Source: an uncultured Ruminococcus sp. (GTDB lineage: Bacteria; Bacillota; Clostridia; Oscillospirales; Ruminococcaceae). From it: DNA of 64,000 nucleotides. Under the pieces are notes generated by a model. It made no database searches and had not been told where the DNA came from. It was given only the letters and a program-made list of their open reading frames with translations. Positions 9,390-18,800 of this stretch are shown here, piece by piece (within the stretch, counting starts at the first letter, position 1; every line of letters starts with the position of its first letter). The position numbers and the translations under genes are program-made. The DNA lies in the NCBI GenBank assembly GCA_947176345.1, contig CAMWQI010000002.1, positions 1 through 64,000 of the forward strand. The letters run 5' to 3'.

Positions 9390-10168
9390 AAAATTCCTTT
9401 CAATTCAGCAAGTTTGGCGGTTTTATCGTCTGCACGCATAAGAGTTTCACCGATTAAAACAGCATCTGCACCGGCTTCACGGAGAAGTTTTATATCTTCA
9501 GCCGTTTTCACACCGCTTTCCGATACAAAAATTATATCTGCCGGAACTAATTCACGCATACGTCTACTGTTTCCGGTATCAACAGTAAAATCTTTTAAAT
9601 TTCTGTTATTCACACCAATAATTCTTGCACCGGAGTTTACAGCGGTTTTTATTTCGTTTTCGTCGTGTGCCTCAACAAGTGCGGAAATCCCCAGTTTATC
9701 GCATATCTTTATATATTCCTTAATCTGCTCTCCCGCGAGAATTGAACATATCAATAATACGGCTTTTGCACCGAGAATTTTAGCCTCATAAATCATATAT
9801 TCATCAACTGTAAAATCCTTGCGTATACAAGGTATTGAAACATTTTGTATTATTTCTTTCAGGTATTCGTCATGACCTAAAAACCATTTCGGCTCTGTAA
9901 GAACGGAAATGCAGTCTGCACCGGCTTTTTCATAGTCCTTTGCAATTTGCAGATATGGAAAATCCTCCGCAATAACGCCCTTTGAGGGTGAGGCTTTTTT
10001 ACACTCACATATAAATGACATACCATTTTTTTTAAGTGCCTTTTCAAACTCAAAATTCCCAGCCGGCATGGAAAGTGCCATAGCTTTTATCTCATCGGCG
10101 GAAATCTTCTGTTTTGCGATTTTAACACGTTCACGGGCGTGGTCGGCGAGTTTATCAAGAATTGTCAT
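9386..10168 (-). CDS. trpC: Indole-3-glycerol-phosphate synthase
   Basis: It closes the indole ring from CdRP. The motifs are ECKKASPSKG (catalytic Lys) near residue 55, IRKDFTVDEY, and GVNNRNLKDF. I start at MTILDKL, 84 nt inside the track's ORF, because GAGGTG lies just upstream of that ATG and the longer version would run into trpD and add an unrelated N-terminus. The resulting 260 aa is the normal length. Confidence 0.95.
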   Translation of the reverse strand: MTILDKLADHARERVKIAKQKISADEIKAMALSMPAGNFEFEKALKKNGMSFICECKKASPSKGVIAEDFPYLQIAKDYEKAGADCISVLTEPKWFLGHDEYLKEIIQNVSIPCIRKDFTVDEYMIYEAKILGAKAVLLICSILAGEQIKEYIKICDKLGISALVEAHDENEIKTAVNSGARIIGVNNRNLKDFTVDTGNSRRMRELVPADIIFVSESGVKTAEDIKLLREAGADAVLIGETLMRADDKTAKLAELKGIL

Positions 10169-10178
10169 ATTCCGCACC

Positions 10179-11198
10179 TCAACTATTGGAAACTTCAATA
10201 AGTTTTTCGAGTGTTTCAAATGCCTTGCCGGAGTCAATAAGTTCACCTGCAAGTTTTACGCCGTCTGCCATGCTGTCAGCCTTACCGCCGATATAAATTG
10301 ATGCACCAGCATTGAGTAAAACTGCATTACGCTTATGACCCTGAATTTCACCACTGAGAATTTTTCTTGTAATTTCAGCATTTTCCGATGGTGTACCACC
10401 TTTTAAGTCTTCTTTTGTACATCTTTCAAATCCGAACTGTTCAGGTGTGATTTCATAATTTTTAATCCAGCCGTTCTGATATTCGCATACTGCTGTGGGT
10501 GCACTCATGGAAATCTCATCAAGTTTATCTGTTCCATAAACAACCATTCCGTTTTTTGAACCGAGTTTCATAAGCACTTCCGCTACCGGTTCAACAAGTG
10601 ACCTGTCATAAACACCTAACAGGTGCATTTTAGGATTTGCCGGATTAGTCAATGGTCCTAAAATGTTGAAAACCGTTCTTATACCGAGTTCTTTTCTTAT
10701 CGGAGCGACGTATTTCATGGAAGTATGATACTTCTGTGCAAAGAAAAAGCAGAATCCTACTTCATTTAGGAGCTGACGGCATTTTTCAGGCTCAAGATTT
10801 ATATTCACACCAAGAGCCTCCAGACAGTCAGCCGTACCACACAGTGAAGAAGCGGCACGGTTGCCGTGTTTAGCAACAAGAACTCCCGACGATGCAATAA
10901 CAAGTGCAGAAGTCGTTGATATATTGAAACTTTGTGCATTGTCACCGCCTGTGCCGACGATTTCCAGTAAATCAAGGTCATTTTCAAACTTTACAGCAGC
11001 ATCACGCATAGCAGCGGCACAACCTGTTATTTCCTGAATAGTTTCAGCCTTTGTGCTTTTCGTGGATAGTGCCGAAAGAAATGCCGAATTTTGTGTGGGG
11101 GTAGTTTGACCGGACATTATTTCCGATACAACCTGATATGCTTCATCATATGTCAAGTCCTGTTTGTCAACGATTTTCATAATAGCCTCTTTAATCAT
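10179..11198 (-). CDS. trpD: Anthranilate phosphoribosyltransferase
   Basis: It transfers phosphoribose from PRPP to anthranilate. The diagnostic glycine loop [14 protein letters not shown] is at about residues 80-93, followed by [10 protein letters not shown] take the ATG encoding MIKEAIMK at 11198 rather than the TTG at 11207, since GGAG is 10 nt upstream of the ATG and only 1 nt from the TTG. The start overlaps the trpG stop by 8 nt. It is monofunctional, not fused to trpG. Confidence 0.95.
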   Translation of the reverse strand: MIKEAIMKIVDKQDLTYDEAYQVVSEIMSGQTTPTQNSAFLSALSTKSTKAETIQEITGCAAAMRDAAVKFENDLDLLEIVGTGGDNAQSFNISTTSALVIASSGVLVAKHGNRAASSLCGTADCLEALGVNINLEPEKCRQLLNEVGFCFFFAQKYHTSMKYVAPIRKELGIRTVFNILGPLTNPANPKMHLLGVYDRSLVEPVAEVLMKLGSKNGMVVYGTDKLDEISMSAPTAVCEYQNGWIKNYEITPEQFGFERCTKEDLKGGTPSENAEITRKILSGEIQGHKRNAVLLNAGASIYIGGKADSMADGVKLAGELIDSGKAFETLEKLIEVSNS

Positions 11199-11772
11199 TG
11201 AAATCAATCTCCTTTATAAAGTTTGCAAGCATAATTTTTCCGTCGGGTGTCATTATCGATTCAGGGTGGAACTGCACTCCGAAAATATTATAATCCCTAT
11301 GCTTTACAGCCATAATTTCACCGTCGTCGGCAACCGCTGTGACCTCCAGACAATCCGGAATCGTTTCAGAGTCTGCCGAAAGTGAATGATAACGTGCAAC
11401 AGGTGCATTTTTATCAATTCCCCTGAAAATAGGACAATTTTCATTGAAAGTTATCACTGACTGCTTGCCGTGCATGAGTTTTTTAGCATAAGTTATTTTT
11501 GTTCCGTATGCCGAACATATAGCCTGATGTCCGAGACAAACGCCAAGCGTGGGGATTTTCTGACATATAGTCTTTGCAACCTCAATGATAATTCCAGCAT
11601 CTTCCGGACGACCAGGACCGGGGGAGATTATAATTCTTTCGGGGGAAAGTTTTTCTATTTCCTCAATGGTCATTTCATCGTTCCGGATAACCTTTATATC
11701 CGGACAGATTTCACCGATAAGCTGATACAGGTTATATGAAAAACTGTCATAATTATCAATCAGTAAAATCAT
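11191..11772 (-). CDS. trpG: Anthranilate synthase glutamine amidotransferase subunit
   Basis: This 193-aa class I glutaminase supplies ammonia to TrpE. It has the oxyanion motif [11 protein letters not shown], the nucleophile GVCLGHQAI near residue 79, and the catalytic VQFHPES near 170. The first residues [13 protein letters not shown] are typical of TrpG/PabA. Its ATG overlaps the trpE stop by 4 nt, and its position between trpE and trpD favours TrpG over PabA. Confidence 0.96.
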   Translation of the reverse strand: MILLIDNYDSFSYNLYQLIGEICPDIKVIRNDEMTIEEIEKLSPERIIISPGPGRPEDAGIIIEVAKTICQKIPTLGVCLGHQAICSAYGTKITYAKKLMHGKQSVITFNENCPIFRGIDKNAPVARYHSLSADSETIPDCLEVTAVADDGEIMAVKHRDYNIFGVQFHPESIMTPDGKIMLANFIKEIDFND

Positions 11773-13238
11773 AAATCTTCCTCCTCTGCTATTTTCAAAG
11801 CATTAATGACGGCAGCTGCCTTGTTAATACACTCCTGATATTCTTTTTCCGGTACAGAATCAGCTACAATGCCCGCACCGCTCCGCACGAAAACTTTACC
11901 ATTTTTCTTGTATGCTATTCTGATAGCTATGCACGTATCAAGATTTCCTGTAAAATCGATATATCCGACTGCACCGCCGTAAATTCCGCGCTTGTTGTTT
12001 TCAAGTTCAGCTATAAGCTGGCAGGCTCTTATTTTCGGTGCACCGGAAAGAGTTCCGGCTGGAAGTACAGCACTTACTGCATCAAGGGCATCGAATTTAT
12101 CTTCTATGATTTCGCCCCTGACGGTTGAGCCAATATGCATTACGTGCGAATAGCGTTCTATGCTATGGAGCTTTTCAACCTGTACAGAACCGAATTTGCT
12201 TATTTTTCCTAAGTCGTTACGTCCTAAATCAACAAGCATATTGTGTTCAGCAAGTTCCTTTTCGTCGGCAAGCAGACCTCTTTCAAGTTCCATATCTTCC
12301 TGTTCAGTCTTTCCGCGTGGACGTGTGCCAGCCAGTGGGAAAGTATGAAGTACACCATTCTCCAGTTTAACAAGAGTTTCTGGTGATGCACCGGCAATTT
12401 CCACATCTGTTCCCGAAAAATAGAACATATACGGCGACGGGTTAATAGTACGTAGTACACGGTAGGTATTGAATAAACTTCCCTCAAATCCGGCACTCAA
12501 TCTGTTGGATAATACTATCTGGAAAATATCACCCTCATGAATATGATGTTTTGCTGTTTCAACCATTTCACAATATTTTTCCTGATTGAAAAGTGGTATT
12601 ACTTCACTTGTAAGATGTCCAGCTGGTTCTTTGGACTTCTCACCGTTGCGGAGAAGTTCCGCAAGCTGTTTAAGTTCAAGCTGTGCCTTTTTGTAGGACG
12701 TTTCCGGCTCATTGAGATTCATGTTAGCTATGAGAATTATTTTCTGCCGGAAATTGTCGAATGCTATTACCTTATCGAAAAGCATCAAATCAACGTCCTT
12801 GAAATTTTCCGTATCTTCCGTTTCAATACGTACAGACGGTTCGGAATAGCCTAAAAAATCATACGAAAAATAGCCAACAAGTCCGCCCGTAAATGACGGC
12901 AGATAGTCAAATTTAGGACTTTTATAAGATGACATAATCTGTCTTATCTGCTGGCGTGGGTCTTCGGATTTCATTTTTATATCGCCTATAGTTATTTCGT
13001 TTCCGGAGCAGGTAATTTCAAGTTTAGGGTCAAAACCCATAAAAGTATATCGACCCCATTTTTCCTTATCGGCAACGGATTCCAGCATATAGCAATGTGC
13101 GGAAATGTTCTTTAAAATTCTGACTGCCTCTATAGGCGTACAGATATCCGACATGATTTCACAGCTTACAGGGAGAATATCATATTTTCCAGTAGCTGTG
13201 ATTTCCTTTACCTTGTCAAATTCAGGTAAAAATTTCAT
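11769..13238 (-). CDS. trpE: Anthranilate synthase component I
   Basis: TrpE converts chorismate to anthranilate. The C-terminal chorismate-binding domain has FQIVLSNRL, GASPETLVKL, and the terminal RSGAGIVADSVPEKEYQE. The feedback-binding LLES-type element near the N-terminus reads CYMLESVADKEKWGRYTF. I start at MKFLPEF because GGAGGTG precedes that ATG; the track adds ten residues. It is the first gene of the operon, 314 nt after the promoter. Confidence 0.96.
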   Translation of the reverse strand: MKFLPEFDKVKEITATGKYDILPVSCEIMSDICTPIEAVRILKNISAHCYMLESVADKEKWGRYTFMGFDPKLEITCSGNEITIGDIKMKSEDPRQQIRQIMSSYKSPKFDYLPSFTGGLVGYFSYDFLGYSEPSVRIETEDTENFKDVDLMLFDKVIAFDNFRQKIILIANMNLNEPETSYKKAQLELKQLAELLRNGEKSKEPAGHLTSEVIPLFNQEKYCEMVETAKHHIHEGDIFQIVLSNRLSAGFEGSLFNTYRVLRTINPSPYMFYFSGTDVEIAGASPETLVKLENGVLHTFPLAGTRPRGKTEQEDMELERGLLADEKELAEHNMLVDLGRNDLGKISKFGSVQVEKLHSIERYSHVMHIGSTVRGEIIEDKFDALDAVSAVLPAGTLSGAPKIRACQLIAELENNKRGIYGGAVGYIDFTGNLDTCIAIRIAYKKNGKVFVRSGAGIVADSVPEKEYQECINKAAAVINALKIAEEEDL

Positions 13239-13269
13239 AAATGCACCTCCAAAAAATTTATAAAACAAA

Positions 13270-13548
13270 AAGTCCCCGACAGATAATTAAAATCTGTCAA
13301 GGACGAATAATACTTTATCCGTGGTACCACCTTGATTCATGGTATAAACCATGCACTTTTACGGAGTACAAACATACCCCTGATAATTAACGCACATCGT
13401 AACGTCGCGGAATACTCTGATAAAATCATTTGACCACGCCCTCAGTGACCCATTTGATAATCTGTTTTTCACCTGACTCTCAGCAACACAGGCTCTCTGT
13501 AGAAGCATAACTACCTTTACTCTCACATCAACGGTTTAACTATATATT
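13270..13548 (-). promoter_or_regulatory. T-box riboswitch (Trp, UGG specifier) controlling the trp operon
   Basis: On the minus strand the leader holds a Stem I with AGTA and AGAGAGCCTG elements, the T-box GGTGGTACCACG (about 13320-13331), and then a terminator hairpin GTCCTTGACAGATTTT / ATCTGTCGGGGAC ending in U's just before trpE. In the specifier position the RNA reads AAAUGGGUCAC, giving UGG at 13450-13452, the Trp codon. Uncharged tRNA-Trp is expected to stabilise the antiterminator and turn on trpEGDCFBA. Confidence 0.93.
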
Positions 13549-13551
13549 TTC

Positions 13552-13580
13552 ATTATATCACATGAAAATGCATTTGTCAA
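13552..13580 (-). promoter_or_regulatory. trp operon promoter
   Basis: TTGACA, 17-nt spacer and TATAAT on the minus strand, directly upstream of the T-box leader: a perfect sigma-A consensus. Confidence 0.9.
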
Positions 13581-13619
13581 GTAGCAGATAATTATTTTAT
13601 TTATTAACTTAATATCTAC

Positions 13620-13648
13620 TTGAAAACATACTAAACCTATGGTATAAT
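13620..13648 (+). promoter_or_regulatory. Promoter of the Rrf2-family gene
   Basis: TTGAAA, 17-nt spacer, TATAAT, 30 nt before the GTG start. Confidence 0.8.
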
Positions 13649-13678
13649 AATATTAACTTGATTGAAAGGAGAATAAAA

Positions 13679-14113
13679 GTGAAAATTACTACAAAAGGAC
13701 GTTATGCCCTTAGAATGCTTGTTGATATTACTTTACATCAAAGCGATGGTTATGTTTCATTGAAAGATATTTCTGAACGCCAGAATATTTCCAAAAAGTA
13801 TCTTGAACAGATAGTACCGTTGCTGAGTAAAAGTCAAATTATCAAGACATCAAGGGGAAATAAAGGCGGTTACAAAATAAACGGCGACCCTAAAAAACAT
13901 ACCATTGGTGAAGTTCTCAGGGCAACAGAAGGAAGTCTTGCACCTGTGGCTTGCCTTGAATACCAGCCTAATGAATGCGAACGCGTCAACGAATGTGTTA
14001 CTCTTCCTATATGGGAAAATCTCTATAAGCTCATTACTGATTATCTTGACGGAATAACTATTCAGGACATCGCCGACAAATGCATAGGCGGAAGCGACCA
14101 CTACTGCATATAA
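13679..14113 (+). CDS. Rrf2-family transcriptional regulator (CymR/IscR-like)
   Basis: This 144-aa protein has the Rrf2 winged helix (KITTKGRYALRMLVDITLH, then SLKDISERQNISKKYLEQIV) and the GGYKINGDP wing. Cysteines in the C-terminal half (VACLEY, CERVNECVTL) occupy positions like the Fe-S ligands of IscR-type members, though CymR-type members lack a cluster. I start at the GTG (VKITTKG) because AAAGGAGA lies 8 nt upstream; the track adds seven residues from a TTG. It converges on cysK, so control of cysteine or Fe-S metabolism is likely but inferred. Confidence 0.88.
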   Translation: MKITTKGRYALRMLVDITLHQSDGYVSLKDISERQNISKKYLEQIVPLLSKSQIIKTSRGNKGGYKINGDPKKHTIGEVLRATEGSLAPVACLEYQPNECERVNECVTLPIWENLYKLITDYLDGITIQDIADKCIGGSDHYCI

Positions 14114-14118
14114 ACATT

Positions 14119-14149
14119 AAAGACTGTCATTTCAGACAGTCTTTTTTTA
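14119..14149. terminator. Shared terminator between the Rrf2 gene and cysK
   Basis: AAGACTGTC-ATTTCA-GACAGTCTTTTTTT: a strong hairpin and T-run for the plus strand. The minus-strand reading also ends with UUUAAU, so it may serve cysK too. Confidence 0.85.
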
Positions 14150-15076
14150 TTATGAAAACATGGGTGTTGAGAGATAGCGTTCACCGGTATCAGCAAGCAG
14201 AACAACAATATTTTTTCCCTTGTTTTCGGGTCTTTTGGCAAGTTCAATAGCTGCCTGAATAGCTGCACCAGAGGAAATTCCCACAAGTACACCCTCATTT
14301 TTTACTACTTCCCTGCCCTGTTTGAAAGCGTCTTCGTCGGTAACTTTTATAACTTCGTCAAAAATATTCATATTGAGAGTATCCGGAATAAAGCCAGCAC
14401 CTATGCCCTGAATGCCATGCCGTCCGGCTTTTCCGCCTGAAATAACCGGTGAACCAGCTGGCTCTACAGCAACTACCTTAATATCGGGGTTTTTAGATTT
14501 CAGATAAGCACCTGTACCGCTGATTGTACCGCCTGTACCTACAGCAGAAACGAATATATCAACTTTTCCGTCAGTATCTTCCCATATTTCAATACCTGTG
14601 GAGTTTTCATGTGCTTTCGGATTTGCCGGGTTTGAAAATTGTGATGGAATAAAGCTATTCGGGATTTCCTTTGCAAGTTCCTCTGCTTTTCTAATAGCTC
14701 CTGACATTCCGCTTGCCCCGTCTGTGAGAACAAGTTCCGCACCATAAGCCTTCATAAGATTACGACGTTCAATACTCATAGTTTCGGGCATAGTAATGAT
14801 AAGCCTGTAGCCTCTTGCCGCTGCTACAGATGCAAGACCTATACCAGTATTTCCACTGGTAGGCTCAATAATTACACTATCGGGTTTAAGTATTCCTCTT
14901 TCCTCTGCATCATCAATCATAGCTTTTGCCACTCTGTCCTTGACACTGCCTGCCGGATTGAAATACTCCAGTTTTGCTATAATTTTAGCATCAAGATTAT
15001 TGACTTTTTCGGTATTGACTAACTCCAATAACGGAGTTTTTCCGATAAGGTCAGTTATAGTTTTATATATTTTCAT
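14150..15076 (-). CDS. cysK: Cysteine synthase A (O-acetylserine sulfhydrylase)
   Basis: This PLP enzyme makes cysteine from O-acetylserine and sulfide. The PLP lysine lies in [11 protein letters not shown] near residue 45, the substrate loop is [11 protein letters not shown] near 70, and the phosphate cup is [10 protein letters not shown] near 175. The length of 308 aa is normal. I start at MKIYKT because GGAG lies 8 nt upstream of that ATG; the track's GTG three codons earlier is too close to it. The stop lies at the shared terminator. Confidence 0.95.
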   Translation of the reverse strand: MKIYKTITDLIGKTPLLELVNTEKVNNLDAKIIAKLEYFNPAGSVKDRVAKAMIDDAEERGILKPDSVIIEPTSGNTGIGLASVAAARGYRLIITMPETMSIERRNLMKAYGAELVLTDGASGMSGAIRKAEELAKEIPNSFIPSQFSNPANPKAHENSTGIEIWEDTDGKVDIFVSAVGTGGTISGTGAYLKSKNPDIKVVAVEPAGSPVISGGKAGRHGIQGIGAGFIPDTLNMNIFDEVIKVTDEDAFKQGREVVKNEGVLVGISSGAAIQAAIELAKRPENKGKNIVVLLADTGERYLSTPMFS

Positions 15077-15138
15077 AACAAACACTCCTTTATGTTTCAG
15101 AAATTATTCTATATTGCCTATATAAATAGTATGATTAT

Positions 15139-15167
15139 ATTATAACAAATAATTTCCGTTTTGTCAA
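15139..15167 (-). promoter_or_regulatory. cysK promoter
   Basis: TTGACA, 17-nt spacer, TATAAT on the minus strand, about 60 nt before the start codon. Confidence 0.85.
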
Positions 15168-15217
15168 TGGTTTTTTCAAAAAAAACAAACGGAATTATCA
15201 ATTTTTTCACAGGACAG

Positions 15218-15239
15218 CGGAGGCATTTTTCAGCCTCCG
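15218..15239 (-). terminator. Hairpin after the cohesin-like lipoprotein gene
   Basis: Perfect 7-bp stem CGGAGGC / GCCTCCG just past the stop codon. No U-run follows it on the minus strand, so it may be a weak terminator or an mRNA 3'-end hairpin. Confidence 0.45.
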
Positions 15240-15253
15240 TTGTTATTATTGAA

Positions 15254-16240
15254 TTATTCGGATTTTTCACCGGTCTGTGTGCTATTATTTGAAACTTCTG
15301 CAAATTCGCCGTCCGGTACACAGTTAACGACTTCAAGTGCATTACTGTCATAGTAGTACCACATAACAAGTGCTGCAAGTCCGGGATTATCTTTCATGTT
15401 GATAGAAAATTCTACTGTATCGCCCTGTTTGGCTGCTACATTGTCGCCATATACAGCGAAACCGTTCATTGACGACGGGTCAACAGCTTCTGCTGCGCCG
15501 TTGCCTACCTTGATAGAACCGTTTAAAATTGTATCAGGAACTATAGTTTTACCCTCAATAGATGAGAGGTCGGGACTCAATGAGATATTATAAATTCCGT
15601 CCGGTGCATCTTCCTTTACCTTAAAAGTAACCTTTATAATAGAGTCATTGAAATAGAAATCTTCATTTTTAGAAATATCAATCCACATCGCATACATTCC
15701 CTTAGTATTGGAAATATATTCAGATGCTGCTTCAGTTGCGGCGGTATTATTATTTTCACTGCCGGTGTTATCAGGAGTGCTGTTGTTATTGTTAGCGGTG
15801 TTATTGAGTTCGGGAGTTGCATTTGCAATAATTTTAACTTCCGTAACAGGCTGTCCGTCGGCTTCTGTAACTGTTTCGCCGTTTGCTTCAGTCACATTTA
15901 CCACTTCAGTAATAGGCTCACCGGCTATATAAGCCGTGGTATTTTCCTTATTTGTAGTTTCTTCATCTGTAGCCTTTGTAGCGTCTACATGGTCTGCTTT
16001 TACAGGGTCATCTTGATTTATATCAACACCATCAATAGTAAGACCGTCGTCTTCAGCACTTCCCCACCTGAAAGGAAGAGCTGTCATAGGCTCTATGTCT
16101 TCAGCCTGACTGCTTACATTTTTGTTTGATTTTTTACTGGTGTCGTCATCGCCTTCACTGTCTGCACATCCGGTAAATATTGAGAGTGCCACACAAGTAA
16201 GCGAAACAAGTGCAATAATTCTTTTTTTGAAATTATTCAT
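15254..16240 (-). CDS. Lipoprotein with split or permuted cohesin-like sequence
   Basis: The start has a lipobox (SIFTGCADS, Cys near residue 24). A long low-complexity Thr/Asn/Glu linker follows (to about residue 175). The sequence then resembles the C-terminal half of a type I/III cohesin (VTFKVKEDAPDGIYNISLSP, then NGSIKVG) followed by the N-terminal half of one (AAKQGDTVEFSINMKDNPGL, then YYDSNALEVV), where the chain ends. That is the reverse of the normal order. It could be a permuted cohesin, a deletion between two tandem cohesins, or a related beta-sandwich of other function. I start at MNNFKKR, 8 nt from an AAAGGG site. Confidence 0.7.
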   Translation of the reverse strand: MNNFKKRIIALVSLTCVALSIFTGCADSEGDDDTSKKSNKNVSSQAEDIEPMTALPFRWGSAEDDGLTIDGVDINQDDPVKADHVDATKATDEETTNKENTTAYIAGEPITEVVNVTEANGETVTEADGQPVTEVKIIANATPELNNTANNNNSTPDNTGSENNNTAATEAASEYISNTKGMYAMWIDISKNEDFYFNDSIIKVTFKVKEDAPDGIYNISLSPDLSSIEGKTIVPDTILNGSIKVGNGAAEAVDPSSMNGFAVYGDNVAAKQGDTVEFSINMKDNPGLAALVMWYYYDSNALEVVNCVPDGEFAEVSNNSTQTGEKSE

Positions 16241-16260
16241 AAACATATCCCTTTCACAAA

Positions 16261-16634
16261 AAATGCTTTTTTATCGGGTAATTACCCTTTACCTGATAAT
16301 AATTATACACGAATAAAACTGGTTTGTCAAGGCACTGAATAAATTGTAATCATTTATTTAACAAAAAAACACTTTTTCAACATTTTTCTGTCACAAATAT
16401 GATAATTTACACATATTGTCAGTAAGAGCATTCTTATCACCTTCAAGAAAATGGCGGTAGCTACTTGCACCGTTATCCATGTATTTCCCCTTTCCGAAAA
16501 TATATTTTCACTACTTAGTCGTATGAATTTTAAAATTGTTGCAGTTATTTTAAAAAATTTTTTCACTGAATTATTTTGCTGATATTACGTGAGTTCGAAG
16601 GAAAAAATCAGTCAAGCAGGCATAAAAAGCTCTT
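16261..16634. other. Intergenic stretch without a recognisable gene
   Basis: AT-rich DNA upstream of the lipoprotein gene. It should hold that gene's promoter, but no clear consensus was found. A 70-codon minus-strand frame (16354-16566) has no ribosome site or recognisable motif. The stretch may be part of the same decayed insertion as the transposase fragment beside it. Confidence 0.5.
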
Positions 16635-16841
16635 CTAAATATTAGAATCAGAACAAACAAAGGTCTTTTTAGGCAGAAATGAGTAAGCTACCAGGGCAGA
16701 AATTAGATTGACAAGGAAATTTGTTACACTGCGATATCTTGAAAGTTCTATATCACAGATATTTTTCAGAAAATCATTTACACAGGAGCTTCCAATTCCT
16801 CCGAAGAAGTCATATCTGCTTTGTGACTGCTGGTATGTCAA
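16635..16841 (-). pseudogene. Decayed transposase C-terminus (possibly IS982-like)
   Basis: The frame encodes SRYRSVTNFLVNLISALVAY followed by SFLPKK. The pattern (S/T)RxRSxxNFxVNxxxxLxAYxFxPKK resembles the C-terminal end of IS982-type transposases from memory. Only this end is present: no DDE catalytic region, ribosome site or terminal repeats are visible, so it is a remnant in non-coding DNA between two operons. Confidence 0.5.
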
Positions 16842-16962
16842 CGGAGAATTACTAAATCTCTTTTGTGCATTTTGACAAATCCGTTGTCGAAATGCTCATT
16901 TGAAACATTTAAATAAAATTTATATAATTTGTTAGTTTTTTTGTGTTATGCGTGTGACTTTT

Positions 16963-17000
16963 TTTAAAAACCGGCACAGGAAAAAAATTCCCGTGCCGTA
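16963..17000 (-). terminator. Terminator of the ter operon
   Basis: Minus strand: CGGCACGGGA / TCCTGTGCCG hairpin followed by GUUUUUAAAAAA, a few nt past the last TerD stop. Confidence 0.85.
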
Positions 17001-17007
17001 TTTTTTA

Positions 17008-17595
17008 TCATGTAAATCTTTTTGAAAGGTCACTAATACTTGTGTCAGGTGTTCCCTGACCCATAGCATTGAATTTCCATTCATTGTTATATTTGTAGAT
17101 TTCACCGAAAATCATAGCCATACTTCCGGAATAGTCATCAGTGAGATTATAACGGCATATCTCATTATTATTGCGATTGTCAATTATCCTGATAAAAGCA
17201 TTGTTTATCATTCCGAAATGCTGTTTACGATTTACAGCCTGAAAAATATTGACAACAAAGACTATTCTGTTGACATTATATGGCACTCTTGTGAGGTCAA
17301 CTATAATCTGTTCATCGTCTCCGTCACCTGCTCCGGTGAGGTTATCACCTTTATGGATTACACTTCCGGAACTATGCTTTAAATGTGCAAAATAGACAAT
17401 ATCTTCTTTTGCAGTGAGTACATCATTTGTAAGGAGAATAGCAGATGCATCACAATCAATATTTTTTTCTTTTCTTGCAAAAAGTCCCCTTTTTTTCTGT
17501 GCTTCGTCCCAGCCAAGACCCACAGTCACGCTTGAAAGACCATCATTTCCTTTTGACAGACTTATTTTCTGTCCTTTCTGTAAACTAACAGCCAT
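17008..17595 (-). CDS. TerD-family protein (third paralogue)
   Basis: TerD-domain proteins are calcium-binding beta-sandwiches linked to tellurite, phage and envelope stress resistance. The family signatures are here: SLQKGQKISLSKGN, VGLGWDE, the metal-loop segment [13 protein letters not shown], and [18 protein letters not shown]. It diverges most from the other two copies: NIDCDASAILL replaces [11 protein letters not shown] start at MAVSLQKG, 1 nt after the stop of the second TerD gene; the track's 20-residue extension lies inside that gene. The length is 195 aa. It is the last gene before the operon terminator. Confidence 0.92.
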   Translation of the reverse strand: MAVSLQKGQKISLSKGNDGLSSVTVGLGWDEAQKKRGLFARKEKNIDCDASAILLTNDVLTAKEDIVYFAHLKHSSGSVIHKGDNLTGAGDGDDEQIIVDLTRVPYNVNRIVFVVNIFQAVNRKQHFGMINNAFIRIIDNRNNNEICRYNLTDDYSGSMAMIFGEIYKYNNEWKFNAMGQGTPDTSISDLSKRFT

Positions 17596-17596
17596 A

Positions 17597-18178
17597 TCAT
17601 TCAACGTCCACGCCGTAAGCTCCGCACAGTGCAGCAAGTCCGCCCTGATAGCCACTGCCTATAGCATTGAATTTCCATTCTTCGCCGTGCTTATAGAGTT
17701 CACCGAAAACTGCCGCTGTCTCAATAGAAAAATCTTCACCGAGGTCATAGCGGAGAATTTCTTCTCCTGTTTCCTCATTGTAAATTCTGATAAAAGAATT
17801 GCTCACCTGACCGAAATTCTGTCTTCTTGCCTCTGCCTCATGGATAGTAACGGTGAAATCAATTTTAGTGATTTCAGCTGGAACTTTTGACAGGTCAATT
17901 TTTATTTGCTCATCGTCTCCGTCGCCTGCTCCGGTGAGATTGTCACCACAATGTGAAACTGCTCCAGACGGGTGATTGAGATTGCCATAAAATACAAAGT
18001 CTTCCTGCTTTGAAACTTTTCCGGCATCTGTGAGCAGAAATGCTGATGAGTCAAGGTCAAATGCTGAACCCGTGTCAAAAGCATTAACGTCCCAGCCAAG
18101 ACCTACAACTACTTTTTTAAGTCCAGGGTTGCTTTTTGTGAGACTGATTTTCTGTCCCTTGCTTAAACTAACTGGCAT
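17597..18178 (-). CDS. TerD-family protein (second paralogue)
   Basis: This 193-aa TerD-domain protein has [57 protein letters not shown] and a C-terminal [11 protein letters not shown]. The acidic calcium-loop residues are intact. It is very close to the first paralogue, so the pair arose by duplication. AAAGGAG lies 8 nt before the ATG, in contrast to the first copy. It lies 30 nt downstream of that copy. Confidence 0.93.
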   Translation of the reverse strand: MPVSLSKGQKISLTKSNPGLKKVVVGLGWDVNAFDTGSAFDLDSSAFLLTDAGKVSKQEDFVFYGNLNHPSGAVSHCGDNLTGAGDGDDEQIKIDLSKVPAEITKIDFTVTIHEAEARRQNFGQVSNSFIRIYNEETGEEILRYDLGEDFSIETAAVFGELYKHGEEWKFNAIGSGYQGGLAALCGAYGVDVE

Positions 18179-18208
18179 ATGAAAAACTCCTTTTAAATTA
18201 TTTTTTAA

Positions 18209-18790
18209 TTATTCTGCATCTATTCCATAATGACCACACAATGCAGCAAGTCCACCCTGAAATCCGCTTCCTATAGCATTGAATTTCCATTCGTTGTTAT
18301 GCTTGTAGAGTTCACCGACTACTACAGCAGTTTCAATTGAAAAGTCCTCACCTAAATCGTAATGAATAAGTTCCTCGTTTGTATCAATATTCACAATTCT
18401 TATGAATGCATTTGAAACCTGACCGAAATTCTGTCTTCTGTTGTCTGCATCATAAATTGTTACAGTGAAAGCGATTTTTTCGATATTCTGCGGAATTTTT
18501 GAGAGGTCAATTTTAATCTGCTCATCATCGCCCTCACCCTCACCGGTGAGATTATCACCCATATGTTCAACCGCACCCGAGGAATGCTTTAAATTTCCGT
18601 AAAAAATGAAATCCGTATCCTTAGGACATTTTCCGTTAGCACCCGCCATAAAAGCGGCAGCGTCAAGGTCAAAAGCCGAACCGGAATCAAAAACATTAAC
18701 ATCCCAGCCCAGACCAACCATTATATTTTTGAGTCCGGGATTTGTTTTTGTAAGGTCAATTTTCTGACCTTTTGAAAGATTTATAGGCAT
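18209..18790 (-). CDS. TerD-family protein (first paralogue)
   Basis: This 193-aa protein has [62 protein letters not shown] and [11 protein letters not shown]. In the B. subtilis-type yce cluster, TerD paralogues are co-encoded with YceG and TelA, as here. No Shine-Dalgarno lies directly before the ATG. The only good one (AAAGGAG) is about 90 nt upstream, on the far side of a predicted hairpin structure. Confidence 0.93.
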   Translation of the reverse strand: MPINLSKGQKIDLTKTNPGLKNIMVGLGWDVNVFDSGSAFDLDAAAFMAGANGKCPKDTDFIFYGNLKHSSGAVEHMGDNLTGEGEGDDEQIKIDLSKIPQNIEKIAFTVTIYDADNRRQNFGQVSNAFIRIVNIDTNEELIHYDLGEDFSIETAVVVGELYKHNNEWKFNAIGSGFQGGLAALCGHYGIDAE

Positions 18791-18800
18791 AATAAAAACT

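Noticed and set aside
17414-17890. 158-aa plus-strand ORF across the TerD genes
   Set aside because: Antisense to two well-supported TerD genes and without start signals.
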